A stretch of 64,000 nt of DNA from Salinibacillus xinjiangensis. GTDB lineage: Bacteria > Bacillota > Bacilli > Bacillales > Alkalibacillaceae. Shown in pieces: positions 1 through 8,434 of this stretch (its first letter is position 1; each line of letters begins with the position of its first letter). The DNA lies in assembly GCF_009649735.1 (NCBI RefSeq), contig NZ_WJNH01000001.1, positions 372,001-436,000 on the forward strand. Reading direction: 5' to 3'. The translations under genes and the position numbers were made by a program. The notes beneath the pieces were generated by a model that saw only the letters and a list, made by a program, of their open reading frames with translations, was not told where the DNA came from and did not search any database.

Positions 1-1199
1 ATAAAGCGAATATTCCCAGAAGACAAATTCACATCCCCCTCATGAATAAGCTTCTCCAAAATTGTCGCCTTTACCAGATGTCCTCGTTGTTCAATAAACG
101 GGCGCCCCGATTCAGTTGCCACTAACTTATCACCCACTTCAATAACTCCTCTTCCCGAAGCTATTTTCAGTGGATAGGTCTGCTTGGCAGGAAGAGGTTC
201 ATTAGTCACCGTAACCCCTGGTATTCCGGGTTTAGGTGGATAAATAATCCCAATTACTTGTCCTTTTTCAACATTAGGTATAAATTTCGTTTCCCTAAAG
301 TCGACATTACCCGATTCATCTTCTACAAGGCCATTCATTGAATTCACATCTACTTTTAAATCAAGCCAACCATGATTACCAGGATGAGCACTTCTTCCTT
401 TAGCTACCACAAATTCACCCGGTTCTACCGCGTTTATGGCTTGGACGATTTCATTATGCTGGATTCCATAAATGACCCGAAAGTCTTGGAGTTTTTTTAA
501 AACATCCTCGTATTCTAGGGAATTATGAACCTCTCTAGATTCCTCTATAACTAAGTCTATATGTTTATCAGGATCAACGTCCTTAATTCTATGATTTACT
601 ATAAAGCCTGGATCGACCTTTAAAATAGCCTTTAATCCATTTTCTACAAGGGAAACCTGCCAACTAGTTTCTTTTTCCGAAGATTCGTCTAACTTTATGT
701 CCAACTGATCGTTTTGTGAAATCACAGTTGATTTTTCCTGAACTTCCATACCATTCTTATATAGTTTAACACCCTTGTCTATTTGGACAGTTGGATAGTG
801 AAATGGCGAGTCTTTTACGTAAATCTTATTATTGTTAACCCAAGCTTTTCCTTCTAATTGAGAATCACCCGATTGAAAAAAACTAGAATTCCGTTCATCA
901 CTCAAACCCTCTACATCTGTTGAATGTTCCCCATCCTTGTCTATTGGAAGAATCTCAACGATTTCTTCACTGGTATGAGTTACATGATTCATCACCTTTG
1001 CCTCATCTGATTTAGAAGTGCTACTTTTTTGATTTAATGAAATTTTTACAATCGCTTCTTTTCTTCCAATTCCTATAAATCCGTTTTTTTCCTGTTGAAT
1101 GACCTCAATATCAACCTCTTTTTTTGAGACATCCATTAAATTCAACCCTATGTTTATGGCTTCCTTCAAATTTTTACCCTTGGAAATAATATTTTGCAT
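1..1199 (-). CDS. FapA family protein (DUF342), N-terminal part, cut by window edge
   Basis: The reading frame is open from an ATG at 1199 to the window edge, giving about 399 residues without a stop. A strong AAAGGAGG site lies just upstream. Residues 1-50 resemble the small Jag N-terminal domain seen at the front of many Firmicute FapA proteins (FIGIGRKEAIVKI). A linker of about 80 residues follows, then a DUF342 region with the typical glycine-rich turns (GWLDLKVDVNSMNG, GQVIGIIYPPKPGIPG, SGRGVIEVGDKLVATESGRP). FapA proteins form beta-helical polymer-like folds and are often linked to flagella or signalling; their biochemical role is poorly known. It is the last visible gene of the riboswitch-controlled operon, 18 bases after the PP2C gene. 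The C-terminus is outside the window, so its completeness is unknown. Confidence 0.8.
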   Translation of the reverse strand, partial: MQNIISKGKNLKEAINIGLNLMDVSKKEVDIEVIQQEKNGFIGIGRKEAIVKISLNQKSSTSKSDEAKVMNHVTHTSEEIVEILPIDKDGEHSTDVEGLSDERNSSFFQSGDSQLEGKAWVNNNKIYVKDSPFHYPTVQIDKGVKLYKNGMEVQEKSTVISQNDQLDIKLDESSEKETSWQVSLVENGLKAILKVDPGFIVNHRIKDVDPDKHIDLVIEESREVHNSLEYEDVLKKLQDFRVIYGIQHNEIVQAINAVEPGEFVVAKGRSAHPGNHGWLDLKVDVNSMNGLVEDESGNVDFRETKFIPNVEKGQVIGIIYPPKPGIPGVTVTNEPLPAKQTYPLKIASGRGVIEVGDKLVATESGRPFIEQRGHLVKATILEKLIHEGDVNLSSGNIRF

Positions 1200-1217
1200 C
1201 CTACTACCTCCTTTCTA

Positions 1218-2051
1218 CTACGGATTTATTACAGGGGAATTATAACTAGTTATATTCGTTTGATCGTGATTCACTTTAAGTAACACCATTGTAATATCAT
1301 CTTTTTGTGGTACATTTTCCGTGAATTTATCAATGGAATTCGTGATGGATTCTTCCATTTCCTTAACATCCAAACCATAGTTTTTCTTAAGAGTTTCTTC
1401 TAAACGGTCTATTCGGAACATTTCTCCATCCTGATTCAGAGCTTCTGTGATACCATCCGTATAGAAAAAAACTAACTCCTCTTCTTCTATCTTGATGGAA
1501 TTTTCTTCATAAGAGGTACTCGGAAGCCCCCCTAACATAACCCCTTTAATTTTTGGAGCTTCGAAAACTTCATGAATTGATTTCACCACTAAAGGTAAAT
1601 TATGTCCGGCACTTGCATAAGTGAGCGTTCTTTGACAAGGATCCCAATCTGCACATAAGACCGTCACGAAGGAACCCAGAGTACGAAGATCCTCGTACAT
1701 TGCATTATTCATAGCAGTTAATGTCTCTCCTGGACCTTTTGTGCTCTCTGCCGCACTACGAAATGCGCCACGAGTTAAAATCATTAACATGGCTGCCGGA
1801 ATTCCCTTTCCCATTACATCTCCAATCACAATTCGTAATTTGCCATTTGAGAGTAAGTAAAAATCATAATAATCTCCACCAATCAATCGAGCAGGAATAG
1901 AAATCCCTGAAATTTGACCATTTTCTATTTTAGGGTTGTTTCCATTTAATAGTTTCATTTGAATATTACGAGCTAGCTTGATTTCTCTTTCCAATGTTTT
2001 TGTTTTATTGTCGGGCTCTGGATTATTTAAGGAAAGTTCCCGTCTAAACAA
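1218..2051 (-). CDS. PP2C-type serine phosphatase (SpoIIE/RsbU family)
   Basis: This is a cytoplasmic PPM-type phosphatase of about 277 residues. A short N-terminal helix with the usual RsbU-like lead-in (LEREIKLARNIQMKLL) is followed by the catalytic domain with metal-binding motifs GGDYYDF, IGDVMGKGIPAA, YASAGHN, FFYTDGITEA and KDDITMV. Such enzymes dephosphorylate STAS anti-anti-sigma proteins, and a STAS gene lies one base upstream. The protein has no sensor domain of its own, so input probably comes from a partner such as the HAMP protein of the same operon. I chose a TTG start at 2051 because GGTGG lies 8 bases before it. The frame extends to an ATG at 2138, but that would overlap the STAS gene by 86 bases. 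Confidence 0.93.
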   Translation of the reverse strand: MFRRELSLNNPEPDNKTKTLEREIKLARNIQMKLLNGNNPKIENGQISGISIPARLIGGDYYDFYLLSNGKLRIVIGDVMGKGIPAAMLMILTRGAFRSAAESTKGPGETLTAMNNAMYEDLRTLGSFVTVLCADWDPCQRTLTYASAGHNLPLVVKSIHEVFEAPKIKGVMLGGLPSTSYEENSIKIEEEELVFFYTDGITEALNQDGEMFRIDRLEETLKKNYGLDVKEMEESITNSIDKFTENVPQKDDITMVLLKVNHDQTNITSYNSPVINP

Positions 2052-2052
2052 A

Positions 2053-2379
2053 TTATTCACCACCTTTTTGTATGGAGTCCATAATTTCAAATACACCAAT
2101 GGTTTCAAATAATTCTTGGATTTCTTCGTTAATTCCATCTAGTTCCACTTCAAACTTTTTAGTATTGGCCTCGTGAACTAAATTAATGATAGACCCTATT
2201 CCAGTTGAATCTATAAATTCTAGTCCTCCGAAGTGAACAACGACCTTTGCAATACCTTCTTCGATAGATTGAATCTCTTCTATAAATGGTTCCATAGTAG
2301 AATAATCGAGTACACCACTAACATGAAGAATGCATTGATTATCATCAATTTCCTTTTTGACTTCGACGGTATCTTTCAC
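2053..2379 (-). CDS. STAS-domain anti-anti-sigma factor (SpoIIAA/RsbV type)
   Basis: The 108-residue protein is a single STAS domain. It contains the phosphorylation-site signature FIDSTGIGSI, in which the serine is the usual target of an RsbW-type kinase and an RsbU/SpoIIE-type phosphatase. The start is GTG, with GGAGG 10 bases upstream. It sits between the HAMP sensor (14-base gap) and the PP2C phosphatase (1-base gap), and an RsbW-like HATPase is encoded further up the same operon. All three parts of a partner switch are therefore present. The final binding partner is not identified: no sigma factor is visible in this operon, so the switch may act on a remote sigma factor or on another kind of target. 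Confidence 0.93.
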   Translation of the reverse strand: MKDTVEVKKEIDDNQCILHVSGVLDYSTMEPFIEEIQSIEEGIAKVVVHFGGLEFIDSTGIGSIINLVHEANTKKFEVELDGINEEIQELFETIGVFEIMDSIQKGGE

Positions 2380-2393
2380 GATTTATTTACCTC

Positions 2394-4010
2394 CTATTTT
2401 TGGTTATCATCACTATTCAAATTAAACTGCTCCATATTCTGAAGTAACTTCTTCGAGATTTCTGATAAAGCTTCTGATTGACCATGTAGGGACTTAAGTA
2501 AGTCTGCCAGAGTGATAGTCATTTCTGTTGCTGAGTTTGAATTATCCTTTGCTAATTCACAAATGTTTCGAATTTGATTCAATATCTCCTGAGATTGATC
2601 ACTTTGAATCGGCTTTAGAGCTTCTTCAGCTCGAGATAAAAACTCATCAATTTCATTCATAAACTCTCTTGCAGTCGTCGTAGCTTCCATAGACATTGTA
2701 TATACTTTTTCAACGGAATTGTTCGCCTCTGACTCTAGCAAATAAGCATGTCGTTCTGTTTGAGTAGCCTGTTTGTTTGTTTCTGAAATGACCTGATTTA
2801 ATGTACTCGCCATCCGGTTTGCACTTTCTGATAATCTACCTAGTTCCCCTTTATCAGCGACATGACTTTTAGCTGTAAAATCACCTTTTTCAAGCTTCAA
2901 AATTTGCTCAATGATCTTTTGTATATTGGCATAGATACGGTTAAAGAAGCGGGTTGTAAGCATAAATAAAACGATAAGGGACAATAGGCTTGTACTAATT
3001 AAAATAAACAATTGTTTATAAAACGGTTGTTTCATTTCTGTATAATCTAGAGCTACATAAATCACCTTTCCATTTTCCATAGGTAGAAAGGCTTTATAAA
3101 TTTCCCGTCCGTCATACTGCTTGATATAACTTTGCTTGTTTTTCTTATCCATCATCTGAATCAAAAGATCTGTATCTTGATCATCTTGTAATCCGTATTC
3201 TCCATTTACTACCTTTTCAAGAGGTGGATAAATTTTTTCTGATAAAGATGGATCTTTAAAAACACGTGGGTCTAAGACAGCGATTTCTTCAGCATATTCA
3301 TTTTTGTTGATAACCTGCTCAATCCAAGCATCTGGGCCTACTTTTTGGGTGAATTGATAGACTTCATTTGCTTCTATATAAGGGTCAATAAGATAGTCTG
3401 TCCCCGGCGGATGATAGTAAGCATATTTAAAGAACAATGGTTCGCCTTCATGAGATCCGGAATGACTGGTAAAAAGAATGGCTGTGTCATTCGTTACATA
3501 ACTGAAAGCTTGTTCTACACCATCTAATATGACTCCATCTATAAGACTATCTAATGCCTCAAAGCCTTGTGGATTAGCTTTTTTCATGCTAAACCCTATT
3601 TCTTCAGACTCTGTTGCGCGAACCCCCACAAGATCATTTCCCGTTCTTTGAAATAGTGTTATTCCTGAGATTCCTAGTGAATTCCGTATAACCATTAAAT
3701 CTTCGTTTGTAATGGCATCAATTGGCCTTCCATCTAATTCTTCTGCAATATATTTTGAATACGATTCTAATTTCAAATCAATTTGATGTTCAATTTCTTT
3801 CGCTGCTAGATCAGTCTCAGATATTCCTTGTTCAATTGAGTTTGAAATCGAATTTGCTTCTCGCAAGACTCTCTCATCAAGATTGTCCTTCATAATAACT
3901 AATTGAATACTACCGGCAATTAAAGCTACTGATAACATCATACAAAGAACTCGTATGGTGAATTGTTTTTTTAGTGTTTTGCTTGGTTTCCCTTCTTTTA
4001 TCCTCGTCAT
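2394..4010 (-). CDS. Membrane sensor protein with HAMP domain and C-terminal coiled coil
   Basis: This 538-residue protein has a transmembrane helix near residues 18-40, a large extracytoplasmic region to about residue 328, a second helix around 330-355, a HAMP domain at about 352-405 and a helical coiled-coil tail. The topology matches a chemoreceptor or adenylate-cyclase-type sensor. The tail lacks the conserved methyl-accepting hairpin-tip signature (E.R.GE.G.GF), and no kinase, GGDEF or phosphatase domain is present. I infer that it signals to the phosphatase and STAS proteins encoded immediately downstream, in the way stand-alone sensors act on RsbU-like enzymes. The external region resembles a dCache-like fold in length only; its ligand is unknown. 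ATG start with GAGG 8 bases upstream. Confidence 0.85.
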   Translation of the reverse strand: MTRIKEGKPSKTLKKQFTIRVLCMMLSVALIAGSIQLVIMKDNLDERVLREANSISNSIEQGISETDLAAKEIEHQIDLKLESYSKYIAEELDGRPIDAITNEDLMVIRNSLGISGITLFQRTGNDLVGVRATESEEIGFSMKKANPQGFEALDSLIDGVILDGVEQAFSYVTNDTAILFTSHSGSHEGEPLFFKYAYYHPPGTDYLIDPYIEANEVYQFTQKVGPDAWIEQVINKNEYAEEIAVLDPRVFKDPSLSEKIYPPLEKVVNGEYGLQDDQDTDLLIQMMDKKNKQSYIKQYDGREIYKAFLPMENGKVIYVALDYTEMKQPFYKQLFILISTSLLSLIVLFMLTTRFFNRIYANIQKIIEQILKLEKGDFTAKSHVADKGELGRLSESANRMASTLNQVISETNKQATQTERHAYLLESEANNSVEKVYTMSMEATTTAREFMNEIDEFLSRAEEALKPIQSDQSQEILNQIRNICELAKDNSNSATEMTITLADLLKSLHGQSEALSEISKKLLQNMEQFNLNSDDNQK

Positions 4011-4021
4011 ATCTTTTACCT

Positions 4022-5488
4022 CTATTTCTTTAAAGTCTTTTCTTTATTTTTAAAGCGTTTACGAAGCGTATTTTTATCTGTTTTACCTGATGTCATAGGG
4101 ATTTCATCAATCAACTCAATATGATCTGGAACTTTATAAGCTGCAATTTTATTCGCACAGTAATGATAGAGTTCCTTAGTATTTACATCCTGTTCAGCAA
4201 CGATATAGGCTACTACTTGTTCTCCATAGACAGAATGAGGTGCTCCAATCACGGCTGCTTGTTTAACACTTTTATAATTTTCAAGAGTCTTTTCTACTTC
4301 ACCAGGAATTACTTGTTGACCCCCTTTTTTAATTACATCCTTCTTTCTTCCCTGAATAACGACTTTATGTTCAGGTGTAAGGTAGGCTAAATCACCTGTC
4401 TGAAACCATCCGTCTTCTTGTAAAACTTCCTTTGTCATCCCTAATTGGTTATAGTAGCAAGTAAATATGGCTGGTGATTTAAGGAATAATTCCTCTTCTA
4501 CGACTTTAAATTGATACACTTCATCTACATCCCATTCAAGTTCTCCTCTCAAATCACACGTCATAATGCCTCCCGCTTCAGTTATTCCATAAACCCCTAT
4601 AAATTTTGTCTTTTCCATTAAAGTAAATTCGTTCACTTCACCTGGATTAACCATTTCTCCCGCTAGATAGCATTCCTTAATATTTTGAAAAACTAAGGGG
4701 TCAATAGCCTTGGATAAGTTGTACATTCCTTTTAAGATTGAAGGGGTACTGACCACTTTCTGAACTCCAACTCTGTTCATCATATTCATGATTTTAGGAA
4801 GGTCAAATTGATTCGGAATGGCAACTCGATAGCCTAAATGAATCGCACAAAGGATGCCCACCAAACCAAATGCAACCGTTTGAGGTGGAATGTGTAGGTA
4901 TCGGTCCCCTTCTTGACCATTTATTAACCTAGGGATAATACCCATATGATGAATGATAACTTCCTGCCCCATAACAACCCCTTTAGGTACTCCTGTACTA
5001 CCTGATGTAAATAATATAAAATGTCGATCAAATGTATCTTTCACGGCCTGTTTTCCTTCAAAGTCTGTCCTCTTCCAGTCCATTCCTTCCTCTGACTCAA
5101 AAAGGGTGCATTCAGCGTTGTTGCCACGAATCCATTCCTTCATAACATCTGAATATGGCATTCCATTTAAATGTTTGATTGTAAAAATCATGTGTGGAGA
5201 TGCACTAGATAAAATAGCAGATAAATCACCTTCACGATGCTGTGGGCTTAAGGGAATTACGGTTCCCCCTAACTTGTTGATGACAAATACTAATGATATG
5301 TAAGCAAGTGTTTGAGGAACGAGAAGAGCTACCCTCTTTCCTGTTAAATCACTAGTTGGACCCAACATATCTAGAAACTCATTATTTAATTGCTCAATAT
5401 CTTGGACCGTATAATCATGGTCAAACGTGCTGATCACTACTCTGTTCAAATGTTCTTTCTTCATGCAATAATCGATTAATGTATTCAT
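4022..5488 (-). CDS. AMP-forming acyl/aryl acid ligase (acyl-adenylating enzyme)
   Basis: This 488-residue protein belongs to the ANL superfamily, which activates a carboxylic acid with ATP and passes it to a thiol. Core motifs are visible in order: FTSGSTGVPKGVV (P-loop), YGITEAGG, GWFQTGDLAY, GRKKDVIKKGG and the C-terminal lysine motif MTSGKTDKNTLRKRF. The acyl carrier protein gene lies one base upstream, so ACP is the likely acceptor rather than CoA. I chose the ATG at 5488 with GGAGGT 8 bases upstream; longer versions would run into the ACP gene. The acid it activates cannot be read from the sequence. It may be a fatty, aryl or amino acid. Confidence 0.93.
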   Translation of the reverse strand: MNTLIDYCMKKEHLNRVVISTFDHDYTVQDIEQLNNEFLDMLGPTSDLTGKRVALLVPQTLAYISLVFVINKLGGTVIPLSPQHREGDLSAILSSASPHMIFTIKHLNGMPYSDVMKEWIRGNNAECTLFESEEGMDWKRTDFEGKQAVKDTFDRHFILFTSGSTGVPKGVVMGQEVIIHHMGIIPRLINGQEGDRYLHIPPQTVAFGLVGILCAIHLGYRVAIPNQFDLPKIMNMMNRVGVQKVVSTPSILKGMYNLSKAIDPLVFQNIKECYLAGEMVNPGEVNEFTLMEKTKFIGVYGITEAGGIMTCDLRGELEWDVDEVYQFKVVEEELFLKSPAIFTCYYNQLGMTKEVLQEDGWFQTGDLAYLTPEHKVVIQGRKKDVIKKGGQQVIPGEVEKTLENYKSVKQAAVIGAPHSVYGEQVVAYIVAEQDVNTKELYHYCANKIAAYKVPDHIELIDEIPMTSGKTDKNTLRKRFKNKEKTLKK

Positions 5489-5489
5489 T

Positions 5490-5720
5490 CTAATTACCTC
5501 CAAAAAGGGCATAATATAAATTACCAGGTGACACATAATCGTCTGAGTCTGTTAAATTTCCAAGACTGACTCCAGTCTTTTCGGCTACTGCTACCAATAA
5601 ATTCACCATTTGCAACGAATCAATACCTATATCGTCCCTAAAAGAAGAATGTTCTTGTATGGCTTCAATTGGAGCATGACTAATGTCAGCAATGAGTTGA
5701 CGAAACTGATCGAAAGTCAT
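5490..5720 (-). CDS. Acyl carrier protein (phosphopantetheine carrier)
   Basis: This 76-residue protein has a typical carrier-protein fold pattern and the phosphopantetheine attachment motif IGIDSLQMVNLL, with the serine as the modification site. It is not the housekeeping fatty-acid ACP by context, since no fab genes are near. Its gene is followed after one base by an AMP-forming ligase and preceded by an alpha/beta hydrolase. This suggests a small dedicated pathway in which the ligase loads an acyl group onto this carrier. The start is ATG with a GGAGG site. The family assignment is firm; the substrate is unknown. Confidence 0.92.
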   Translation of the reverse strand: MTFDQFRQLIADISHAPIEAIQEHSSFRDDIGIDSLQMVNLLVAVAEKTGVSLGNLTDSDDYVSPGNLYYALFGGN

Positions 5721-5739
5721 TTTTCATGCCTCCTCTTTT

Positions 5740-6789
5740 CTAATCGTTAAACCAACGAACTGATTGTTCACGAATCTCTGTTAGTTTTCCATTACAGCAA
5801 TGGGTTTCATGATGATACTCAATCAATTTTTTTCCAGATGGGAGCCTGTTATACAGTTCATATATATCGCTGTCCTTTACCATGACATCCTGATTTCCAT
5901 GCACAAGCAGAACGGGCTTACAATTGGATAAATCATTGGTTTCAGGAAGCATTTGCGGATCTTGTTCTAAAATGTAACTCATTCTTTCTTGGAAATAATT
6001 TGGCAAAGCAACGCTATTCTGATTACTTATGGGTGGACTGACTGCAACAGCTTTCCTTACATAAGGATGTTGACTTGCTTCGATTGACCAGCTTGCTCCG
6101 GAACTTGTCCCAAATAGATAAACCGGTATTTGAGGAAGCGTTTCATAAGCTAAAGTGATAACCTTATTCATAAACTGGTTCCAACGATTTCTATTTGCCT
6201 TTAACCCATTGATTGTAAATGTTTCACCCTGACCAGGACCATCAAAACTAAAAGTAGCAAACCCTAAATCTACGAAATGATTTTCATAGGTATACAACTC
6301 TTCTTTACTAGAGTCCATTGGATTAATGATGACGATGCTTCCCTTCGGATGAGAAGGAACCCGTACTCTGCCAACACAATCCTTACCATCGATTTTAAGC
6401 GTTTTTAAAATTCGTTTGATCCTAGAGTTTTCGTCAGCTTTTGAAAAGGCCTCAAGTGATTTTTTATACCATGTCACTTTCTCATCAAAACGATCAGGAA
6501 ATATCCAATAAATTAGGTTAAAATACAACCCTGCTAGTTGAAAATGTTCTTCCGCTAGTTGAGTCTGATGATGTTTCTCATATCGGGTTGCTTGTTGGAA
6601 ATGATGATCAGCAAATTGATTAAAAAAACGGACCCAGTCATAAACTTTCTTAACTTCATGATTAACTAGATTGGTAACACTTTTCTTGATTCCGTGTGCA
6701 ATCCATCGATCCCAAAACCCTTCAAAAAGTCGTGCCGTTACTAATGTCTTTTGTATGGTTGTATTGGGGGAAGATTTTTCATAAACCAC
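5740..6789 (-). CDS. Alpha/beta hydrolase (FrsA/DUF1100-like esterase or C-C hydrolase)
   Basis: The protein is about 349 residues long. A helical N-terminal part of roughly 130 residues precedes an alpha/beta hydrolase core with the oxyanion-side motif FSFDGPGQGET, nucleophile elbow GTSSGAS, acid region HGNQDVMV and a late histidine (YHHETHCC). The long helical cap and DGPGQGE motif match FrsA-like esterases and the 2,6-dihydroxypseudooxynicotine hydrolase group. I prefer a GTG start at 6789, which has AAGGAGAGG 6 bases upstream and overlaps the HATPase gene by only 11 bases. An ATG at 6810 would add seven residues but has a poor binding site. In this operon it could release or edit an acyl product from the carrier protein; that is inference. 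Confidence 0.88.
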   Translation of the reverse strand: MVYEKSSPNTTIQKTLVTARLFEGFWDRWIAHGIKKSVTNLVNHEVKKVYDWVRFFNQFADHHFQQATRYEKHHQTQLAEEHFQLAGLYFNLIYWIFPDRFDEKVTWYKKSLEAFSKADENSRIKRILKTLKIDGKDCVGRVRVPSHPKGSIVIINPMDSSKEELYTYENHFVDLGFATFSFDGPGQGETFTINGLKANRNRWNQFMNKVITLAYETLPQIPVYLFGTSSGASWSIEASQHPYVRKAVAVSPPISNQNSVALPNYFQERMSYILEQDPQMLPETNDLSNCKPVLLVHGNQDVMVKDSDIYELYNRLPSGKKLIEYHHETHCCNGKLTEIREQSVRWFND

Positions 6790-7702
6790 TTTTTTCCTCT
6801 CCTTTTCCATCTAACACCAAAATCAATGTCGAACCTTCTGGAGAAGTTCCTAATAACACTTGTTTGGCCATTTTCATCATAAGCGTAAACCCCTGGCCTA
6901 ATGATTCTTTAGTAGAAAACCCAGCCATTAGCGTTGTTTTTGGTAGAATTTGCAATGGAAAGCCTGGTCCCTCATCCTCAACGACTACTCGAAATTCTTC
7001 ATCATTCTTGTAAATGAGCATTTTCCCTTGACCTGCATGTTTTAAAATGTTGGTAACTGCTTCTGAAATAATCAAATTGTAGCTCATGATCTTAGACGAC
7101 TTTAGCCCCACCTCAGCGAAAGTATCTTTTGCAAATTGACGTGCTTTAGGTATATCTCCTCTTTCTTGAATCATGACCTCGCATAGCAGTTTGCCTTGTT
7201 TATAATCTTTTACTTTTTCAATTTCAATTAACAGAAAGGATCCATGTGTTGCTGCATAAATGACATCCCTATAAACTTCCCAGATTTTTTGGTCCTCATC
7301 CTTTTGGACCGATTGAATAATAGTCTCTGTATGGATTTCACTTAGTAGTCGAGTAAAATGCTCCTGGTATTCTTTAGGTAAATCCAATGCCTTCATCTCT
7401 TCCTCGATGACTAAGTTATTTTTTAACCATAAAACACCTAATTTAGCTAACTGACATAAATATCTAAATGTTTCATCATGTATTTCTTCAAAGGATTGGC
7501 TACTAAAAGATTGATAGAATATAGTCTCTCTTTGTTCTTGTTCCATATCTGTAACTTCCGCCAATTGATACACAATCCATCCTATAAGAGCCCTGTCATG
7601 TAAGTCTTGAAATGAATTAAGCTGGCCAATAGGCGGGAGTAAATGAGATGGCTTCTGTTCTTCCTTTTTATGATGAAGAAATTTGGGGATCAACCTTTTC
7701 AT
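6779..7702 (-). CDS. HATPase_c-type serine kinase, RsbW/SpoIIAB-like, with N-terminal extension
   Basis: The last 110 residues or so of this 307-residue protein form a GHKL ATPase domain. The N-box is SEAVTNILKHA, the G1 box VVEDEGPGF and the G2-like segment AGFSTKESLGQGFTL, as in anti-sigma-factor kinases of the RsbW, RsbT and SpoIIAB group. The first 190 residues are a helical domain that I do not recognise. It has no histidine-kinase dimerisation motif. A STAS protein and a PP2C phosphatase are encoded in the same operon, so this is the probable kinase of the switch. The N-terminal domain may be the sensor or output part. ATG start, 21 bases after the dehydrogenase gene. Confidence 0.87.
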   Translation of the reverse strand: MKRLIPKFLHHKKEEQKPSHLLPPIGQLNSFQDLHDRALIGWIVYQLAEVTDMEQEQRETIFYQSFSSQSFEEIHDETFRYLCQLAKLGVLWLKNNLVIEEEMKALDLPKEYQEHFTRLLSEIHTETIIQSVQKDEDQKIWEVYRDVIYAATHGSFLLIEIEKVKDYKQGKLLCEVMIQERGDIPKARQFAKDTFAEVGLKSSKIMSYNLIISEAVTNILKHAGQGKMLIYKNDEEFRVVVEDEGPGFPLQILPKTTLMAGFSTKESLGQGFTLMMKMAKQVLLGTSPEGSTLILVLDGKGEEKSGL

Positions 7703-7723
7703 TTCATTTTCCCTAATCCTTTC

Positions 7724-8434
7724 TTATAAAATTCCCATTGGGGGCATGATTGTAATCTCGTCAACAACCGATTGTTTTGGCTGACATAATAAAAAAACAA
7801 TATGTTCAGCAATAGATTGAGTGGGGATCATATTCTTTTTGTCTATATCAAAGTCCACTTTATCCCAAAATGAACTATCCACAGATCCAGGCAAAACAGA
7901 TGTAATTCGTATTCCTTCCCTTCGAAGTTCAGCTTGTAACACTTTAGTTAAACCTAGAACTCCAAATTTAGAAGCTGAATAACCACCATTGCCAGGTAAT
8001 GCAGTTGATCCTGCAATCGAAACAAGGTTTAAAATCTGACCTTCTTGCTGTTTTTTCATTTGCTGGCCGAAGTATTTACAAGACAAATATGTACCTCGAA
8101 GGTTAACAGACATCATATGATCAAAATCCTTTGTTTCAGAATCTAATATAGGGGCAAAAGTTCCAAATCCGGCTGCATTAATAAGAACGTCAATATGACC
8201 AAAACGTTCGGTACATTTCGTTACAAACTGCTTAACTGATTCTTCATCACTTACATCCAATTGAAGAGTTAACACTGTTTCATGAACAAATTGACGTTGT
8301 AACTCTTCCGTACTCCGGGAACCAAGTACAAGCTTCGTACCTTTTTCATGTAACATGGTTGCTGTAGCTCGCCCAATTCCACGACTAGCTCCAATGATGA
8401 CAACTACCTTGTCCTTTAACTGTGACAAATCCAT
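7724..8434 (-). CDS. Short-chain dehydrogenase/reductase, possible sepiapterin-reductase-like
   Basis: This 236-residue classical SDR has the dinucleotide-binding motif GASRGIGRAT, the structural NAAGFG motif, catalytic serine in LNLVSIAGS and catalytic YSASK. These features show an NAD(P)H-dependent carbonyl or hydroxyl oxidoreductase. The gene is directly adjacent to the tandem pterin synthase gene, with its GGGGTG site inside that gene's last codons. Sepiapterin reductase, the third enzyme of tetrahydrobiopterin synthesis, is also an SDR. The position directly after GTP cyclohydrolase and 6-pyruvoyl-tetrahydropterin synthase makes that role attractive, but the sequence alone does not separate it from other SDRs. 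A role on the acyl-ACP intermediate is an alternative. Confidence 0.85.
   Translation of the reverse strand: MDLSQLKDKVVVIIGASRGIGRATATMLHEKGTKLVLGSRSTEELQRQFVHETVLTLQLDVSDEESVKQFVTKCTERFGHIDVLINAAGFGTFAPILDSETKDFDHMMSVNLRGTYLSCKYFGQQMKKQQEGQILNLVSIAGSTALPGNGGYSASKFGVLGLTKVLQAELRREGIRITSVLPGSVDSSFWDKVDFDIDKKNMIPTQSIAEHIVFLLCQPKQSVVDEITIMPPMGIL

Noticed and set aside
2394-4010. Methyl-accepting chemotaxis protein
   Set aside because: Topology and HAMP fit, but the conserved signalling tip is absent and no che genes are present.
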